A stretch of DNA of 64,000 bases from Thiobacillus sp. (GTDB lineage: Bacteria; Pseudomonadota; Gammaproteobacteria; Burkholderiales; Thiobacillaceae): NCBI GenBank assembly GCA_024708885.1, contig JANJXT010000061.1, positions 1 through 64,000 of the forward strand. The letters run 5' to 3'. The notes beneath the pieces were generated by a model that saw only the letters and a program-made list of their open reading frames with translations, made no database searches and had not been told where the DNA came from. Both the position numbers and the translations under genes were made by a program. Positions 45,752 to 54,742 of this stretch are shown here, one piece after another (the stretch's first letter is position 1; every line of letters begins with the position of its first letter).

Positions 45752-46384
45752 ATGATCAGACTCATCATCGTCGACGACCATGCCATCGTGCGCCACGGTC
45801 TCAAGCAGCTTCTCGCATTTGCCCCCGACATCGGCGTCGTCGGCGAAGCGGGCGGCGGCGAGGAGCTTCAGCAGGTGCTCGGGCGGACCGATTGCGACGT
45901 GGTGCAGCTCGACATGAACATGCCGGGCCTCGCGGGCGTCGAGTTGATCAAGTGGATCTGCGACACGCATCCGCATGTCGCGATCCTGGTATTGAGCATG
46001 CACGTCGAAGGGCAGATCGCCAGCCGTGCGCTCAAGGCGGGCGCGAGCGGCTACCTGACCAAGGACAGCGAGCCGGAAATCCTGATCGGTGCCATCCGCA
46101 AGGTCGCGCAGGGCGGGCGGTTCATCGACGCCGCCCTGGTCGAAACCCTCGTGTTCGATCACGATCCGGCCGGCAGTGCGCCGCACGAAGGGCTGTCGGA
46201 ACGTGAACTCCAGGTCTTTCTCATGCTGGCCGCGGGCAAGACGATCAGCGAGATCGCGAGCGCGCTCTTTCTCAGCATCAAGACCGTCAGCACGCACAAG
46301 TTCCGGCTCATGCGGAAAATGAATTTCCAGACGTCGACCGACCTCGTTCGCTACGCCATCCGTCATCGTTTGATCGACGGCTGA
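45752..46384 (+). CDS. NarL/FixJ-family response regulator
   Basis: Transcription factor of 210 residues. The receiver has the acidic pair in IIVDDHAIVRHG, phospho-acceptor in VVQLDMNMPG (about D54), and the conserved lysine in GYLTKDSE. The C-terminal LuxR helix-turn-helix reads LSERELQVFLMLAAGKTISEIASALFLSIKTVSTHKFRLMRKM. It pairs with the kinase just upstream. A nearby symmetric site at 46467-46480 is a candidate target. Confidence 0.92.
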   Translation: MIRLIIVDDHAIVRHGLKQLLAFAPDIGVVGEAGGGEELQQVLGRTDCDVVQLDMNMPGLAGVELIKWICDTHPHVAILVLSMHVEGQIASRALKAGASGYLTKDSEPEILIGAIRKVAQGGRFIDAALVETLVFDHDPAGSAPHEGLSERELQVFLMLAAGKTISEIASALFLSIKTVSTHKFRLMRKMNFQTSTDLVRYAIRHRLIDG

Positions 46385-46461
46385 GAGCGTCTCCTTCGCG
46401 GCATCCCGGTATTGCCGCCAACGGCCGCGCACGGCCGATCATCAACCTGCCCCCCGCGGCT

Positions 46462-46540
46462 GCGGGTAGGAATATTCCTACGCCATTGTGCGTCTGCGCT
46501 CACGCAGAAGCAGAGTTCACCGACTTCAGTTCCTACCCGC
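46462..46540. promoter_or_regulatory. Symmetric operator-like sites upstream of the chemosensory genes
   Basis: TAGGAATATTCCTA (46467-46480) is a perfect 14-bp palindrome. An overlapping longer half-site GCGGGTAGGAA (46462-46472) has an exact inverse partner TTCCTACCCGC at 46530-46540, about six helical turns away. CGATAA just beyond resembles the end of a sigma-28 -10 element (GCCGATAA), but no matching -35 is seen. The 216-bp gap contains no gene. Confidence 0.55.
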
Positions 46541-46600
46541 GTTTTCGATAATCAGTGTAGTGGCCCTGTGTCTGCCGGGCCTTGCGCGGAACAGGTGGGA

Positions 46601-46993
46601 ATGAAGCTGCTGTTGGTTGAACCGTCGATCCTTCTGCGCGAACGCCTGGCGGCCATGCTTGCCAGTCTGGGCTGTGTCGAGCTCACGCAGGCCGCCGCGG
46701 TCGAGGAGGTGGCGCACATGATTTTGGCGATCCAACCCGAGGTCGTGATCGTGGATGCGTGCCTACCCGATGAAGGCGGCCTGGGTGTCCTGTTGCGGGC
46801 ACGACTCGACTGCCGTTCCGCATGCCTGGTCGTGGTGAGCGCGCATTTCGCGGAGCCCTACAGGAAACGCTGGCTGCAGGCGGGGGCGGACCATGTGTTC
46901 GATCTTTCCACACAGGTCGATCTGCTGCTGAAAATGGTACGGCACCAGTGCCGGACGCATTCGTGTTCGATGCCGCGGCACGAACATCAATGA
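46601..46993 (+). CDS. Stand-alone receiver-like protein with degenerate active site
   Basis: A 130-residue single receiver domain: MKLLLVEPSILLRERLAAMLASLG, VVIVDACLPDEGGLGVL, VVVSAHFAEPYRKRWLQAGADHVFDLST. The expected acidic pair is reduced to one Glu (E7), the phospho-acceptor Asp is present (about D53), and the conserved lysine after the fourth strand is missing (FDLST). It may be poorly phosphorylated or signal-independent. GGTGGGA before ATG 46601 fixes the start. It heads the chemosensory run. Confidence 0.75.
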   Translation: MKLLLVEPSILLRERLAAMLASLGCVELTQAAAVEEVAHMILAIQPEVVIVDACLPDEGGLGVLLRARLDCRSACLVVVSAHFAEPYRKRWLQAGADHVFDLSTQVDLLLKMVRHQCRTHSCSMPRHEHQ

Positions 46994-47038
46994 CCGGGCG
47001 GTGATGAATTCAATCCGGGTGGAGATTGGGCGACAGCT

Positions 47039-48148
47039 ATGACGATCGGTTTTGGCGCATTGGGACTTACGCTGTTGGGGATGCTGATTTTTGCCGGCGG
47101 CATGGCGGCTGGCTGGGGTGCGCATCGAATCCGGGTGGCGCGCCAGCCCGCGAGCGGCGCTTCGCCGCAAGCCGCGGCCGGCCAACCCGCGGCCAGGCAC
47201 ATCCCCAATCTCGACAGCGTGTGCGCCAGTGTTCTGCCGATCTGGACGAAACAGATCGAGGCGGGACGCGCGCAGACCGAGGATGCGGTGACTGCGCTCG
47301 CGGTCCGCTTTTCCGGGCTGGTGGAAAAACTTGGGGACGCGTTGGCGGCCTCGCAATCGGCATCGAATGGACGCGATGCGGCACAGGGGCAGGACGGTGT
47401 GGTCGAACTGCTTGAAACGAGTCAGCGGGATCTTGGATGCATCATCGAATCGCTGCGCGAGTCCACCCTGGCCAGGCAGGCCCTGATGCACGAGATCGAC
47501 CGGCTGGCCCTGTTCACGGGTGAACTGAAGAAGATGGCCGCGGAGGTGGGCAGCATCGCCATGCAGACCAATCTGCTCGCGCTCAATGCCGCCATCGAGG
47601 CGGCGCGCGCGGGCGAGGCCGGGCGCGGATTCGCGGTGGTCGCCGACGAGGTGCGCAGGCTCTCGTCCATGTCGGCGGAGACGGGCAAGCGAATCAGCCT
47701 TGGTGCGGAAGAGATCGGTGCCGCGATTGCGTCCACCGTGGTGGCGTCCGAGCAGTCGGCCACGCGCGACGCGCAGTCGGTCACACATTCCGAAGCGGTC
47801 ATCAATGAGGTGATCGAGCGCTTTCACGGTGCTGCGGGCCGGCTGGTGGATTCCTCGCGCATCCTGAACGAAGCCGGCACGGGGATACGGGACGAGATTT
47901 CCGACGTGCTGGTGTCTCTGCAGTTCCAGGATCGCGTGGGTCAGATCCTCGCGCACATCCGCGATGACATCCGGAAATTCGACACACAGGTCAATGAATG
48001 CCTGTCGGGCGGCCAGTGCGCGGCGATCGATACGACCGCATGGCTGGACGAAATGGAAAAGACCTACACGACCATGGAACAGCGGGAGACGCACAGGGGT
48101 GCGGGCGTCGCGCAACTGGCCGCACCATCGGAAATCACCTTCTTCTAG
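47039..48148 (+). CDS. MCP-like signalling protein without a sensor domain
   Basis: A 369-residue protein with one N-terminal membrane helix (about 5-27), a short linker and a methyl-accepting cytoplasmic hairpin whose tip reads [38 protein letters not shown] (about 178-215). There is no periplasmic domain or HAMP, and the adaptation helices are short. [15 protein letters not shown] near 300 and the terminal ITFF tail recur in stand-alone MCP-like proteins of beta- and gammaproteobacteria. It likely senses the cell interior or serves as a scaffold for CheA/CheW. Confidence 0.85.
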   Translation: MTIGFGALGLTLLGMLIFAGGMAAGWGAHRIRVARQPASGASPQAAAGQPAARHIPNLDSVCASVLPIWTKQIEAGRAQTEDAVTALAVRFSGLVEKLGDALAASQSASNGRDAAQGQDGVVELLETSQRDLGCIIESLRESTLARQALMHEIDRLALFTGELKKMAAEVGSIAMQTNLLALNAAIEAARAGEAGRGFAVVADEVRRLSSMSAETGKRISLGAEEIGAAIASTVVASEQSATRDAQSVTHSEAVINEVIERFHGAAGRLVDSSRILNEAGTGIRDEISDVLVSLQFQDRVGQILAHIRDDIRKFDTQVNECLSGGQCAAIDTTAWLDEMEKTYTTMEQRETHRGAGVAQLAAPSEITFF

Positions 48149-48157
48149 GAGCAAGCT

Positions 48158-48526
48158 ATGGCAAAAACCATCATGGTCGTCGACGACTCGGCTTCACTGC
48201 GCCAGGTCGTCGGCATCGCGCTCAAGGGCGCCGGATTCGAGGTTCTCGAAGCGTGCGACGGCAAGGATGCGCTGTCCAAGATCACTGGACAGAAGATTCA
48301 CCTCATCATCAGCGACGTCAACATGCCGAACATGGACGGCATCAGCTTCGTGAAGGAGGTGAAGAAAATGGCGAACTACAAGTTCACGCCCGTCATCATG
48401 CTCACCACCGAATCGCAGGAAGCGAAGAAGCAGGAAGGGCAGGCGGCAGGCGCCAAGGCCTGGGTGGTCAAGCCTTTCCAGCCGGCCCAGATGCTGGCCG
48501 CGGTGTCCAAACTGATCATGCCCTGA
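48158..48526 (+). CDS. cheY: CheY-like single-domain response regulator
   Basis: A 122-residue receiver with all residues in place: acidic pair in MVVDDSASLRQVV (D9, D10), phospho-acceptor in LIISDVNMPNMDG (about D53), Thr in MLTTES, Lys in AWVVKPF. The close linkage to cheA and the standard CheY length indicate it is the main phosphoryl acceptor of this system. Whether it binds a flagellar motor or another target cannot be told. It starts 9 bases after the MCP-like gene. Confidence 0.9.
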   Translation: MAKTIMVVDDSASLRQVVGIALKGAGFEVLEACDGKDALSKITGQKIHLIISDVNMPNMDGISFVKEVKKMANYKFTPVIMLTTESQEAKKQEGQAAGAKAWVVKPFQPAQMLAAVSKLIMP

Positions 48527-48536
48527 TCGGCACGCC

Positions 48537-48869
48537 ATGGAAACCACCATGCACATCGGCGCGCGGCACGAAGACGGTACGTGCCGGCTGCGCATCGACG
48601 GCGAGTTCACCATCTACACCGCCTTGCAGATCAGGGACGGGCTGCTGGAGCGCCTGGCTGCCACGGGCGGAGTCGAAGTCGATCTGGGCGGTGTCACCGA
48701 GATGGACACCGCAGGCGTCCAGCTTCTGCTGGCGACGAAGCGGGAAGGCGCCCGCCTGGGCAAGAGCGTACGGTATGTGTCCCACAGCCAGGCTGTGCTG
48801 GAAGTCATCGACCTCTACAACATGGCGGCGCAATTCGGGGATCCGCTGCTGATCTCCGCACGTCCATAG
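48537..48869 (+). CDS. STAS-domain protein within the chemosensory cluster
   Basis: A 110-residue STAS fold (CRLRIDGEFTIYTALQIRDGLLERLAATGGVEVDLGGVTEMDTAGVQLLLATKREGA). The segment DLGGVTEMDTAGVQLL is the loop that carries the phosphorylatable residue in anti-sigma-factor antagonists; here a Thr (DTAG) takes the usual Ser position. Its place between cheY and cheA implies a role in the same pathway, perhaps as a switch target of the PP2C protein at the end of the block. ATG 48549 is an alternative start. Confidence 0.85.
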   Translation: METTMHIGARHEDGTCRLRIDGEFTIYTALQIRDGLLERLAATGGVEVDLGGVTEMDTAGVQLLLATKREGARLGKSVRYVSHSQAVLEVIDLYNMAAQFGDPLLISARP

Positions 48870-48896
48870 CCACCGCCGCATATCGAGGAGACGAAC

Positions 48897-51077
48897 GTGA
48901 GCATGGATCAGGCCTTGCAGACCTACATCGAGGAAAGCCACGGGCTGCTCGAGGAAATGGAGCGCATCCTGCTGCGGCTCGAGAGCGAGCCGCAGGACGA
49001 TGAAACCGTCAATGCCATGTTCCGGGCCGCGCACACGATCAAGGGATCCGCGGGCCTGTTCGGGCTCGATGCGATCGTGGCGTTCACCCATGTCGTGGAA
49101 AACGTACTCGAGGCGGTGCGTGACGGCACGCTGGCCGTCAGCGGCGAGCTGGTCGAGCTGCTGCTCCAGTGCCGTGACCACATCGGGCTGCTGATCACGG
49201 TGGTGGCGGAATCCGCGGCGGCGCTCGACGCGGAGCAGTCCGCCACGGGCGAGGCGCTTGCCGCGCGGCTGCGCGCCTTCATGGGTGGTGCGCCGATGGG
49301 CGACGCCGGCATGCCGGCCGTGCAGGAAAGCCCGTTGGCCGCGAGCGGCGGCGGCCCGCTCGAGGGCGACTACTGGCACCTGTCGATCGCCTTCGGCCAC
49401 GATGTCCTGCGAAACGGCATGGACCCCATCTCGTTCATCCGCTATCTGTCCACCATCGGTGACATCGTCTCGCTCAACGTCGACGACAGTGCGCTGCCGG
49501 AGCTGGACGCGATGGATCCGGAGGCCTGCTACCTGACGTATTCACTCGACTTCAAGAGCGAGGCGGACAAGCAGACCATCGAGGACGTCTTCGAATTCGT
49601 GCGTGACGACTGCACGCTGCGCATCTTCCCGCCGCCGAGCCATCTCGCCACCTTCGTCGACCGGCTCGAGCACGCGAGCGGCAATACCGACATGTTGGGC
49701 CAGTTGCTGATGGAAGCCGGCGTTCTCACCGAGCACGAGCTGGAAAGTGCGCTGCGTGCGCAGGACAGCATGAAAGCGGCAGGCGGCGACGCACAGCCGC
49801 CCATCGGCGAGGTGCTGGTCAAGGAAGGCATGGTGCAGAAGGAGGTGGTCGACGTGGCGCTGGAGAAACAGCGCCAGATTCGCGACCACAAGGCGCAGGA
49901 GGCGCGATTCGTGCGCGTGAGCGCGGAAAAGCTCGACGAGCTCATCAATCTCGTCGGTGAGCTCGTCATTGCGGGTGCCGGCGCCTCGCTGCTCGCCCGG
50001 CGCTCCGGCGACACGGCCCTGCACGAGGCGAACTCCGCCGTGTCGAACCTGGTCGAGGAAATCCGCGACGGCGCGCTGAAGCTGCGCATGGTCGAGATCG
50101 GCGAGACCTTCAACCGCTTCCAGCGTGTGGTGCGCGACGTGAGCAAGGAGATCGGCAAGGACATCGGCCTGGAAATCGGCGGCGCGGAGACCGAGCTCGA
50201 CAAGACCGTCGTCGAGAAGATCGGCGATCCCCTCATGCACCTCGTGCGCAATGCCATGGACCACGGCATCGAGCCGGCGGCGGTGCGGATGGCCGCCGGC
50301 AAACCGGCACGGGGCAGCGTGCGGCTGAATGCGTACCACGACTCCGGCAGCATCGTGATCGAGGTGGCGGACGACGGCGGCGGACTGAAGAAGGACCGCA
50401 TCCTGCGCAAGGCGATCGAGCGCGGCATCGTCGGTGCCGGCCAGAACCTGTCGGACGGCGAAATCTTCAATCTCGTTTTCGAGGCCGGCTTCTCCACTGC
50501 GGAACAGGTCAGCAATCTTTCTGGCCGCGGCGTCGGCATGGACGTGGTCAAGCGCAACATCCAGGCGCTGCGTGGAACGGTGGACATCGACAGCACGGAG
50601 GGGCAGGGCACGACGGTGCGCATCCGGCTGCCGCTCACGCTCGCCATCATCGACGGTTTCCTCGTCGGAGTCGGCAAGTCGTCCTTCGTGGTGCCGCTCG
50701 ACATGGTGCTGGAATGCGTCGAACTGTCGGAAGCCGACAGGCGGCTTGCGGCCACGCGCAACTACGTCAACCTGCGCGGCGAGGTGTTGCCTTTCGTGCG
50801 TCTGCGCGACGAGTTCGAGATCAAGGCGCCGCCGGGCAAGCGCGAAAACATCGTGGTGGTGCAATACGGCGGGCAGAAGGCGGGGTTCGTGGTGGATGAA
50901 CTGCTGGGGGAGTTCCAGACCGTCATCAAGCCCCTGGGCAGCGTGTTCCGGCATTTGAAGAGCATTTCCGGCTCCACGATTCTGGGGACGGGCGAGGTGG
51001 CATTGATACTGGATGTGCCGGCGCTGCTTCAGCTCGGCGTTGCGCGTGACGGGCAGCGGCTTGCCCACGAGACCTGA
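48897..51077 (+). CDS. cheA: Chemotaxis histidine kinase CheA
   Basis: Central kinase of the array, 726 residues. The Hpt domain has the phospho-His in FRAAHTIKGSAGLFG (H46). A middle region contains YWHLSIAFGHDVLRNGMDPISFIRYL (P2-like) and an extra segment MEAGVLTEHELESALRAQDSM...GEVLVKEGMVQKEVVDVALEKQ, an internal repeat I do not see in standard CheA. Dimerisation, HATPase (HLVRNAMDHGIE, DDGGGLK, GRGVGMDVV) and a C-terminal CheW-like domain follow. GTG 48897 is chosen because GAGGAG is 6 bases upstream. Confidence 0.93.
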   Translation: MSMDQALQTYIEESHGLLEEMERILLRLESEPQDDETVNAMFRAAHTIKGSAGLFGLDAIVAFTHVVENVLEAVRDGTLAVSGELVELLLQCRDHIGLLITVVAESAAALDAEQSATGEALAARLRAFMGGAPMGDAGMPAVQESPLAASGGGPLEGDYWHLSIAFGHDVLRNGMDPISFIRYLSTIGDIVSLNVDDSALPELDAMDPEACYLTYSLDFKSEADKQTIEDVFEFVRDDCTLRIFPPPSHLATFVDRLEHASGNTDMLGQLLMEAGVLTEHELESALRAQDSMKAAGGDAQPPIGEVLVKEGMVQKEVVDVALEKQRQIRDHKAQEARFVRVSAEKLDELINLVGELVIAGAGASLLARRSGDTALHEANSAVSNLVEEIRDGALKLRMVEIGETFNRFQRVVRDVSKEIGKDIGLEIGGAETELDKTVVEKIGDPLMHLVRNAMDHGIEPAAVRMAAGKPARGSVRLNAYHDSGSIVIEVADDGGGLKKDRILRKAIERGIVGAGQNLSDGEIFNLVFEAGFSTAEQVSNLSGRGVGMDVVKRNIQALRGTVDIDSTEGQGTTVRIRLPLTLAIIDGFLVGVGKSSFVVPLDMVLECVELSEADRRLAATRNYVNLRGEVLPFVRLRDEFEIKAPPGKRENIVVVQYGGQKAGFVVDELLGEFQTVIKPLGSVFRHLKSISGSTILGTGEVALILDVPALLQLGVARDGQRLAHET

Positions 51078-51130
51078 TCGGATCGCTTTCGGCGTGTCTG
51101 GTTTTTCTGATGATTTGACTGGAGAGTGCA

Positions 51131-52774
51131 ATGTTCAAGAACATGAAAATCGGGGTGCGATTGGGGATCGGATTCGGTCTGGTCGTGGTGCTGATGGTGG
51201 CGATCGCCATGATCGGGATCACGCGGATGAGTTCGCTCAACGAATCCATGGAAAACGTCAACCATGACAAATGGCCGAAGGTGCTGCTGCTGCAGGAGGG
51301 GCTGGCGGGCGTCAACGCGATCGGCCTCGCCGCGCGCGATCTCCTGATGGCCGGCGACAAGACCGGGATGGAAACCGCGAAGGGACGAATGCTCGAAGCA
51401 CGCGGCAACATCGGCAAAGCCTGGGACAAGCTCAAGCCAACGCTGGCAAACCCCAGGGGAATCGAAATTTTCCAGCAGATCATGGACTCGCGCGAGCGCT
51501 ACATCGCCGCACAGAACCAGCTCATCAAATTCGCCGAGGAGGGCAAGGTCGAGGACGGCCGGGCGTTCATGGAATCGGAATTCCGTCCGGCGGCCAACCA
51601 GTACCGCGGGCGTGTCGACGAGCTCGTTCAATTCCAGGGCGAACTCATGAGCGAACTGGGCACCACGGCAAGCGCACAATACAACCAGGCGCGAACCCTG
51701 ATGCTGGGCATGAGCGTGGCGGCCTTCCTGTTTGCGGCGGTGATCGCATTCTGGGTCACGCGTTCCATCACGCGACCGCTCGGCGAAGCCGTCGGTGTGG
51801 CCAACAGCCTCTCCGAGGGCGATTTCAGCGTGAAGATCGAGGTGCGGTCGAAAGACGAGACCGGCATGCTGCTCAACGCGATGAAGAACATGGTCGAGAA
51901 GCTGTCGCAGATCATCACCGAAGTACGCAGCGCCGCGGACAACCTTTCCAGCGCCTCGGAGGAGGTGTCCGCCACGGCGCAGTCCCTGAGCCAGGCGTCC
52001 AGCGAACAGGCCGCGAGCGTGGAGGAAACCTCCGCATCGATCGAGCAGATGTCGGCGTCGATCGGCCAGAACACCGAGAACGCCAAGGTGACGGACGGCA
52101 TGGCGTCCAAGGCGGCGAAGGAAGCCACCGAAGGCGGCGAGGCGGTGAAGGAAACCGTTGTCGCCATGAAGAGCATCGCCGGCAAGATCGGCATCATCGA
52201 CGACATTGCCTACCAGACCAACCTGCTGGCGCTGAACGCGGCCATCGAGGCGGCCCGGGCCGGCGAGCACGGCAAGGGCTTCGCGGTGGTGGCGGCGGAA
52301 GTGCGCAAGCTGGCGGAACGCAGCCAGGTCGCAGCCCAGGAGATCGGCGAGCTGGCGGGTGGATCGGTGGATATGGCGGAGCGGGCCGGCAAGCTCTTGG
52401 ACGAGATGGTCCCGTCCATCAACAAGACGTCCGATCTGGTGCAGGAGATTACCGCTGCGTCCGAAGAGCAGTCCGCCGGCGTCGGGCAGATCAACACGGC
52501 CATGTCGCAACTCAACCAGATCACCCAGCAGAACGCGTCCAGTTCCGAAGAACTCGCAGCCACTGCCGAGGAAATGAGCAGTCAGGCCGAGCAGCTGCAA
52601 CAGGCCATGAGCTTCTTTCATCTCGAAGGCAACCCGGCCGCGGCGATTGCGAAGGTCGGGAAATCGGCCGCCCAGAAGCTCGCCCAGGTTGCGCATGCCA
52701 AGGGTGCCGGCAGCAAGGCCGCAGCGAAGGCTGCCCCCGCCCTGAGTGACGAGCTCGAATTCGTCAAATTCTGA
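51131..52774 (+). CDS. Methyl-accepting chemotaxis protein (4HB sensor)
   Basis: Transmembrane chemoreceptor of 547 residues. Two membrane helices (about 11-31 and 195-215) bound a four-helix-bundle periplasmic domain ([30 protein letters not shown]...). HAMP, methylation helices and the signalling tip follow ([44 protein letters not shown], about 355-400). The C terminus is an Ala/Lys-rich tail ending ELEFVKF, which could tether CheR/CheB but is not the standard NWETF. The ligand is unknown. Located between cheA and cheW, so it is the receptor of this system. Confidence 0.93.
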   Translation: MFKNMKIGVRLGIGFGLVVVLMVAIAMIGITRMSSLNESMENVNHDKWPKVLLLQEGLAGVNAIGLAARDLLMAGDKTGMETAKGRMLEARGNIGKAWDKLKPTLANPRGIEIFQQIMDSRERYIAAQNQLIKFAEEGKVEDGRAFMESEFRPAANQYRGRVDELVQFQGELMSELGTTASAQYNQARTLMLGMSVAAFLFAAVIAFWVTRSITRPLGEAVGVANSLSEGDFSVKIEVRSKDETGMLLNAMKNMVEKLSQIITEVRSAADNLSSASEEVSATAQSLSQASSEQAASVEETSASIEQMSASIGQNTENAKVTDGMASKAAKEATEGGEAVKETVVAMKSIAGKIGIIDDIAYQTNLLALNAAIEAARAGEHGKGFAVVAAEVRKLAERSQVAAQEIGELAGGSVDMAERAGKLLDEMVPSINKTSDLVQEITAASEEQSAGVGQINTAMSQLNQITQQNASSSEELAATAEEMSSQAEQLQQAMSFFHLEGNPAAAIAKVGKSAAQKLAQVAHAKGAGSKAAAKAAPALSDELEFVKF

Positions 52775-52783
52775 GGAGGCGGC

Positions 52784-53335
52784 ATGAGTGCACTTGTAAA
52801 CGTGGCGCAACAGCCCGCGCCGAATGCACTGCTGGACCAGCAGCAGTACCTGACCTTCATGCTGGGGGGCGAGACGTTCGCGATCGGCATTCTCGCGATC
52901 AAGGAAATCATCGAGTACGGCAACCTTACCGAAGTCCCCATGATGCCTGGCTATATCCGCGGGGTGATCAACCTGCGCGGCAGCGTGGTGCCGGTGGTGG
53001 ACCTGTCGGCGCGTTTCGGCCGCAAGAGCACCGAGCTCACCCGCCGCACGTGCATCGTCATCATCGAGGTGGCAGCCGATGAGGAAAAACAGGTGATCGG
53101 CGTGGTGGTGGATGCGGTGAACGAGGTGCTGGAAATTCCCACGGAGGAGATCGAGGCGCCGCCGGCCTTCGGCGCGAAGATTCGCACCGATTTCATTCGC
53201 GGCATGGGCAAGGTGAACGGCCGCTTTGTGATCATCCTCAATGTGGGTAACGTCCTGTCGCTCGACGATCTGGCCTTGCTGGAACAGGCGCAGGGGCACG
53301 ACATGAGCGCCGTGAGCGGGGAGGCGGCGGGATGA
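52784..53335 (+). CDS. cheW: Chemotaxis coupling protein CheW
   Basis: Scaffold that links receptors to CheA. The 183-residue protein contains YLTFMLGGETFAIGILAIKEIIEYGNLTEVPMMPGYIRGVINLRGSVVPVVDLSARFG, the diagnostic CheW beta-barrel region, and FIRGMGKVNGRFVIILNVGNVLS near the C terminus. It starts 9 bases after the MCP gene. A 17-codon ORF between its stop and cheR shows nothing recognisable. Confidence 0.95.
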   Translation: MSALVNVAQQPAPNALLDQQQYLTFMLGGETFAIGILAIKEIIEYGNLTEVPMMPGYIRGVINLRGSVVPVVDLSARFGRKSTELTRRTCIVIIEVAADEEKQVIGVVVDAVNEVLEIPTEEIEAPPAFGAKIRTDFIRGMGKVNGRFVIILNVGNVLSLDDLALLEQAQGHDMSAVSGEAAG

Positions 53336-53398
53336 GCGGCGCTACACGGCATCCAGGGCCAACGCGTCGCGAGCGCGCTGCATAGGGGCGGGCGGAGC

Positions 53399-54211
53399 AT
53401 GCAGGCGGCCACGCTTTCCGACCAGGATTTCGGCGAATTCCAGCGCTTGCTGTACCGGATCGCGGGAATCAGCATTTCGCCCGCCAAGAAGGCGCTGGTC
53501 TGCGGGCGTCTGGCGAAGCGGCTGAAACATCATTCGCTCGATTCCTACCGCGATTACCTGCGCCTGCTGACGAGCGGTCGGGAGCCGGAGGAATTGCAGA
53601 CCGCGCTGGACCTGCTCACCACCAACGAAACGTATTTCTTTCGCGAGCCCAAGCACTTCGATCTGCTGCAGCAGGACTTGCTCGCCAGGCGGACACCCGG
53701 CGCGCCCTTCAGGGTGTGGAGCGCGGCCTGTTCGAGCGGCGAGGAGCCCTTCTCCCTGGCGATGGTGCTGGCCGATCGGCTCGGCGAGGCGCCATGGGAA
53801 ATCCTCGCGTCCGACATCAGCACGCGCGTGCTGGAACGCGCGCGCAGCGGGCTGTATGCGATGGAGCGCGCACGCCATATCCCGGAGCGCTATCTGAAGG
53901 AATACTGCCTGAAGGGCGTCGGCTCGCAGGAGGGCCGCTTTCTCGTCGACCGGCGGCTGCGCACGCGCGTCCGCTTCCAACAGATCAACCTCAACGAAAC
54001 CCTGCCGCAGCTGGGCGAGTTCGACGTGGTGTTCCTGCGCAACGTGATGATCTATTTCAACACCGAAACCAAGGCGAAAGTGGTCGAGCGCATCGCAGCG
54101 ACGCTCAAGCCCGGCGGCCATCTCCTCATCGGCCACTCGGAAAGCCTCAACGGGGTCACCGATGTACTGGCCGCCGTGCGTCCGTCGGTATACCGGAACC
54201 AGGGCGGGTGA
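53399..54211 (+). CDS. cheR: Chemotaxis protein methyltransferase CheR
   Basis: Methylates glutamates on the receptors with SAM. The 270 residues show an N-terminal four-helix domain (QDFGEFQRLLYRIAGISISPAKKALVCGRLAKRLK) and the SAM-binding core: NETYFFREPKHFDLL, WSAACSSGEEPFSLAMVLAD, FDVVFLRNVMIYFN, GGHLLIGHSESLNG. There is no TPR or C-terminal tether. It is followed by cheD after 6 bases. Confidence 0.95.
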   Translation: MQAATLSDQDFGEFQRLLYRIAGISISPAKKALVCGRLAKRLKHHSLDSYRDYLRLLTSGREPEELQTALDLLTTNETYFFREPKHFDLLQQDLLARRTPGAPFRVWSAACSSGEEPFSLAMVLADRLGEAPWEILASDISTRVLERARSGLYAMERARHIPERYLKEYCLKGVGSQEGRFLVDRRLRTRVRFQQINLNETLPQLGEFDVVFLRNVMIYFNTETKAKVVERIAATLKPGGHLLIGHSESLNGVTDVLAAVRPSVYRNQGG

Positions 54212-54217
54212 ACGGCC

Positions 54218-54742
54218 ATGCGCAAACCGCCTCACGTCATCGAAATCTTTCTCAATCCCGGCGAATTCTATTTCGGGGACCGCGATACGCGCATCCGGAC
54301 CATTCTCGGTTCCTGTGTGTCCATCACGCTCTGGCACCCGAAATTGCTGATCGGCGGCATGTGTCATTACATGCTGCCGAACCGGTGGGGGCGAGGCATG
54401 CAAACAGCCGACGGCAAATACGCCGACGAGGCGCTCGGGCTGCTGCTCGAGGAGATACGGAGGAGCGGGACGGCGCTCGAGGACTACCAGGTCAAGCTGT
54501 TCGGTGGCGGCAACATGTTTCACCGGCAGGTGTGCACGACCCAAACCCACATCGGTGCGAGAAACGCGGAGGTGGGCCGGAATCTGGTGAAATTCCACGG
54601 ATTGCACCTCGCCGCCGCCGATCTCGGCGGTGTCGGCCATCGCACGGTGATGTTCGACATCTGGTCCGGGCATGTGTGGGTGCGCCAGTCGCCGCCGCGG
54701 CCCGCGGTTCTGCGCAATGTCCCTGAGGCGGCGGCATCATGA
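54218..54742 (+). CDS. cheD: Chemoreceptor glutamine deamidase CheD
   Basis: Deamidates receptor glutamines and may bind CheY-type partners. In 174 residues the catalytic Cys is in [20 protein letters not shown] and the partner His in MCHYMLP, followed by KLFGGGNMF and [18 protein letters not shown], all typical of CheD. It overlaps cheB by 4 bases (ATGA), so it is part of the same adaptation module. Confidence 0.94.
   Translation: MRKPPHVIEIFLNPGEFYFGDRDTRIRTILGSCVSITLWHPKLLIGGMCHYMLPNRWGRGMQTADGKYADEALGLLLEEIRRSGTALEDYQVKLFGGGNMFHRQVCTTQTHIGARNAEVGRNLVKFHGLHLAAADLGGVGHRTVMFDIWSGHVWVRQSPPRPAVLRNVPEAAAS

Noticed and set aside
49542-53299. Long minus-strand ORFs opposite cheA and the MCP gene
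   Set aside because: Composition artefacts opposite clearly identified chemotaxis genes.
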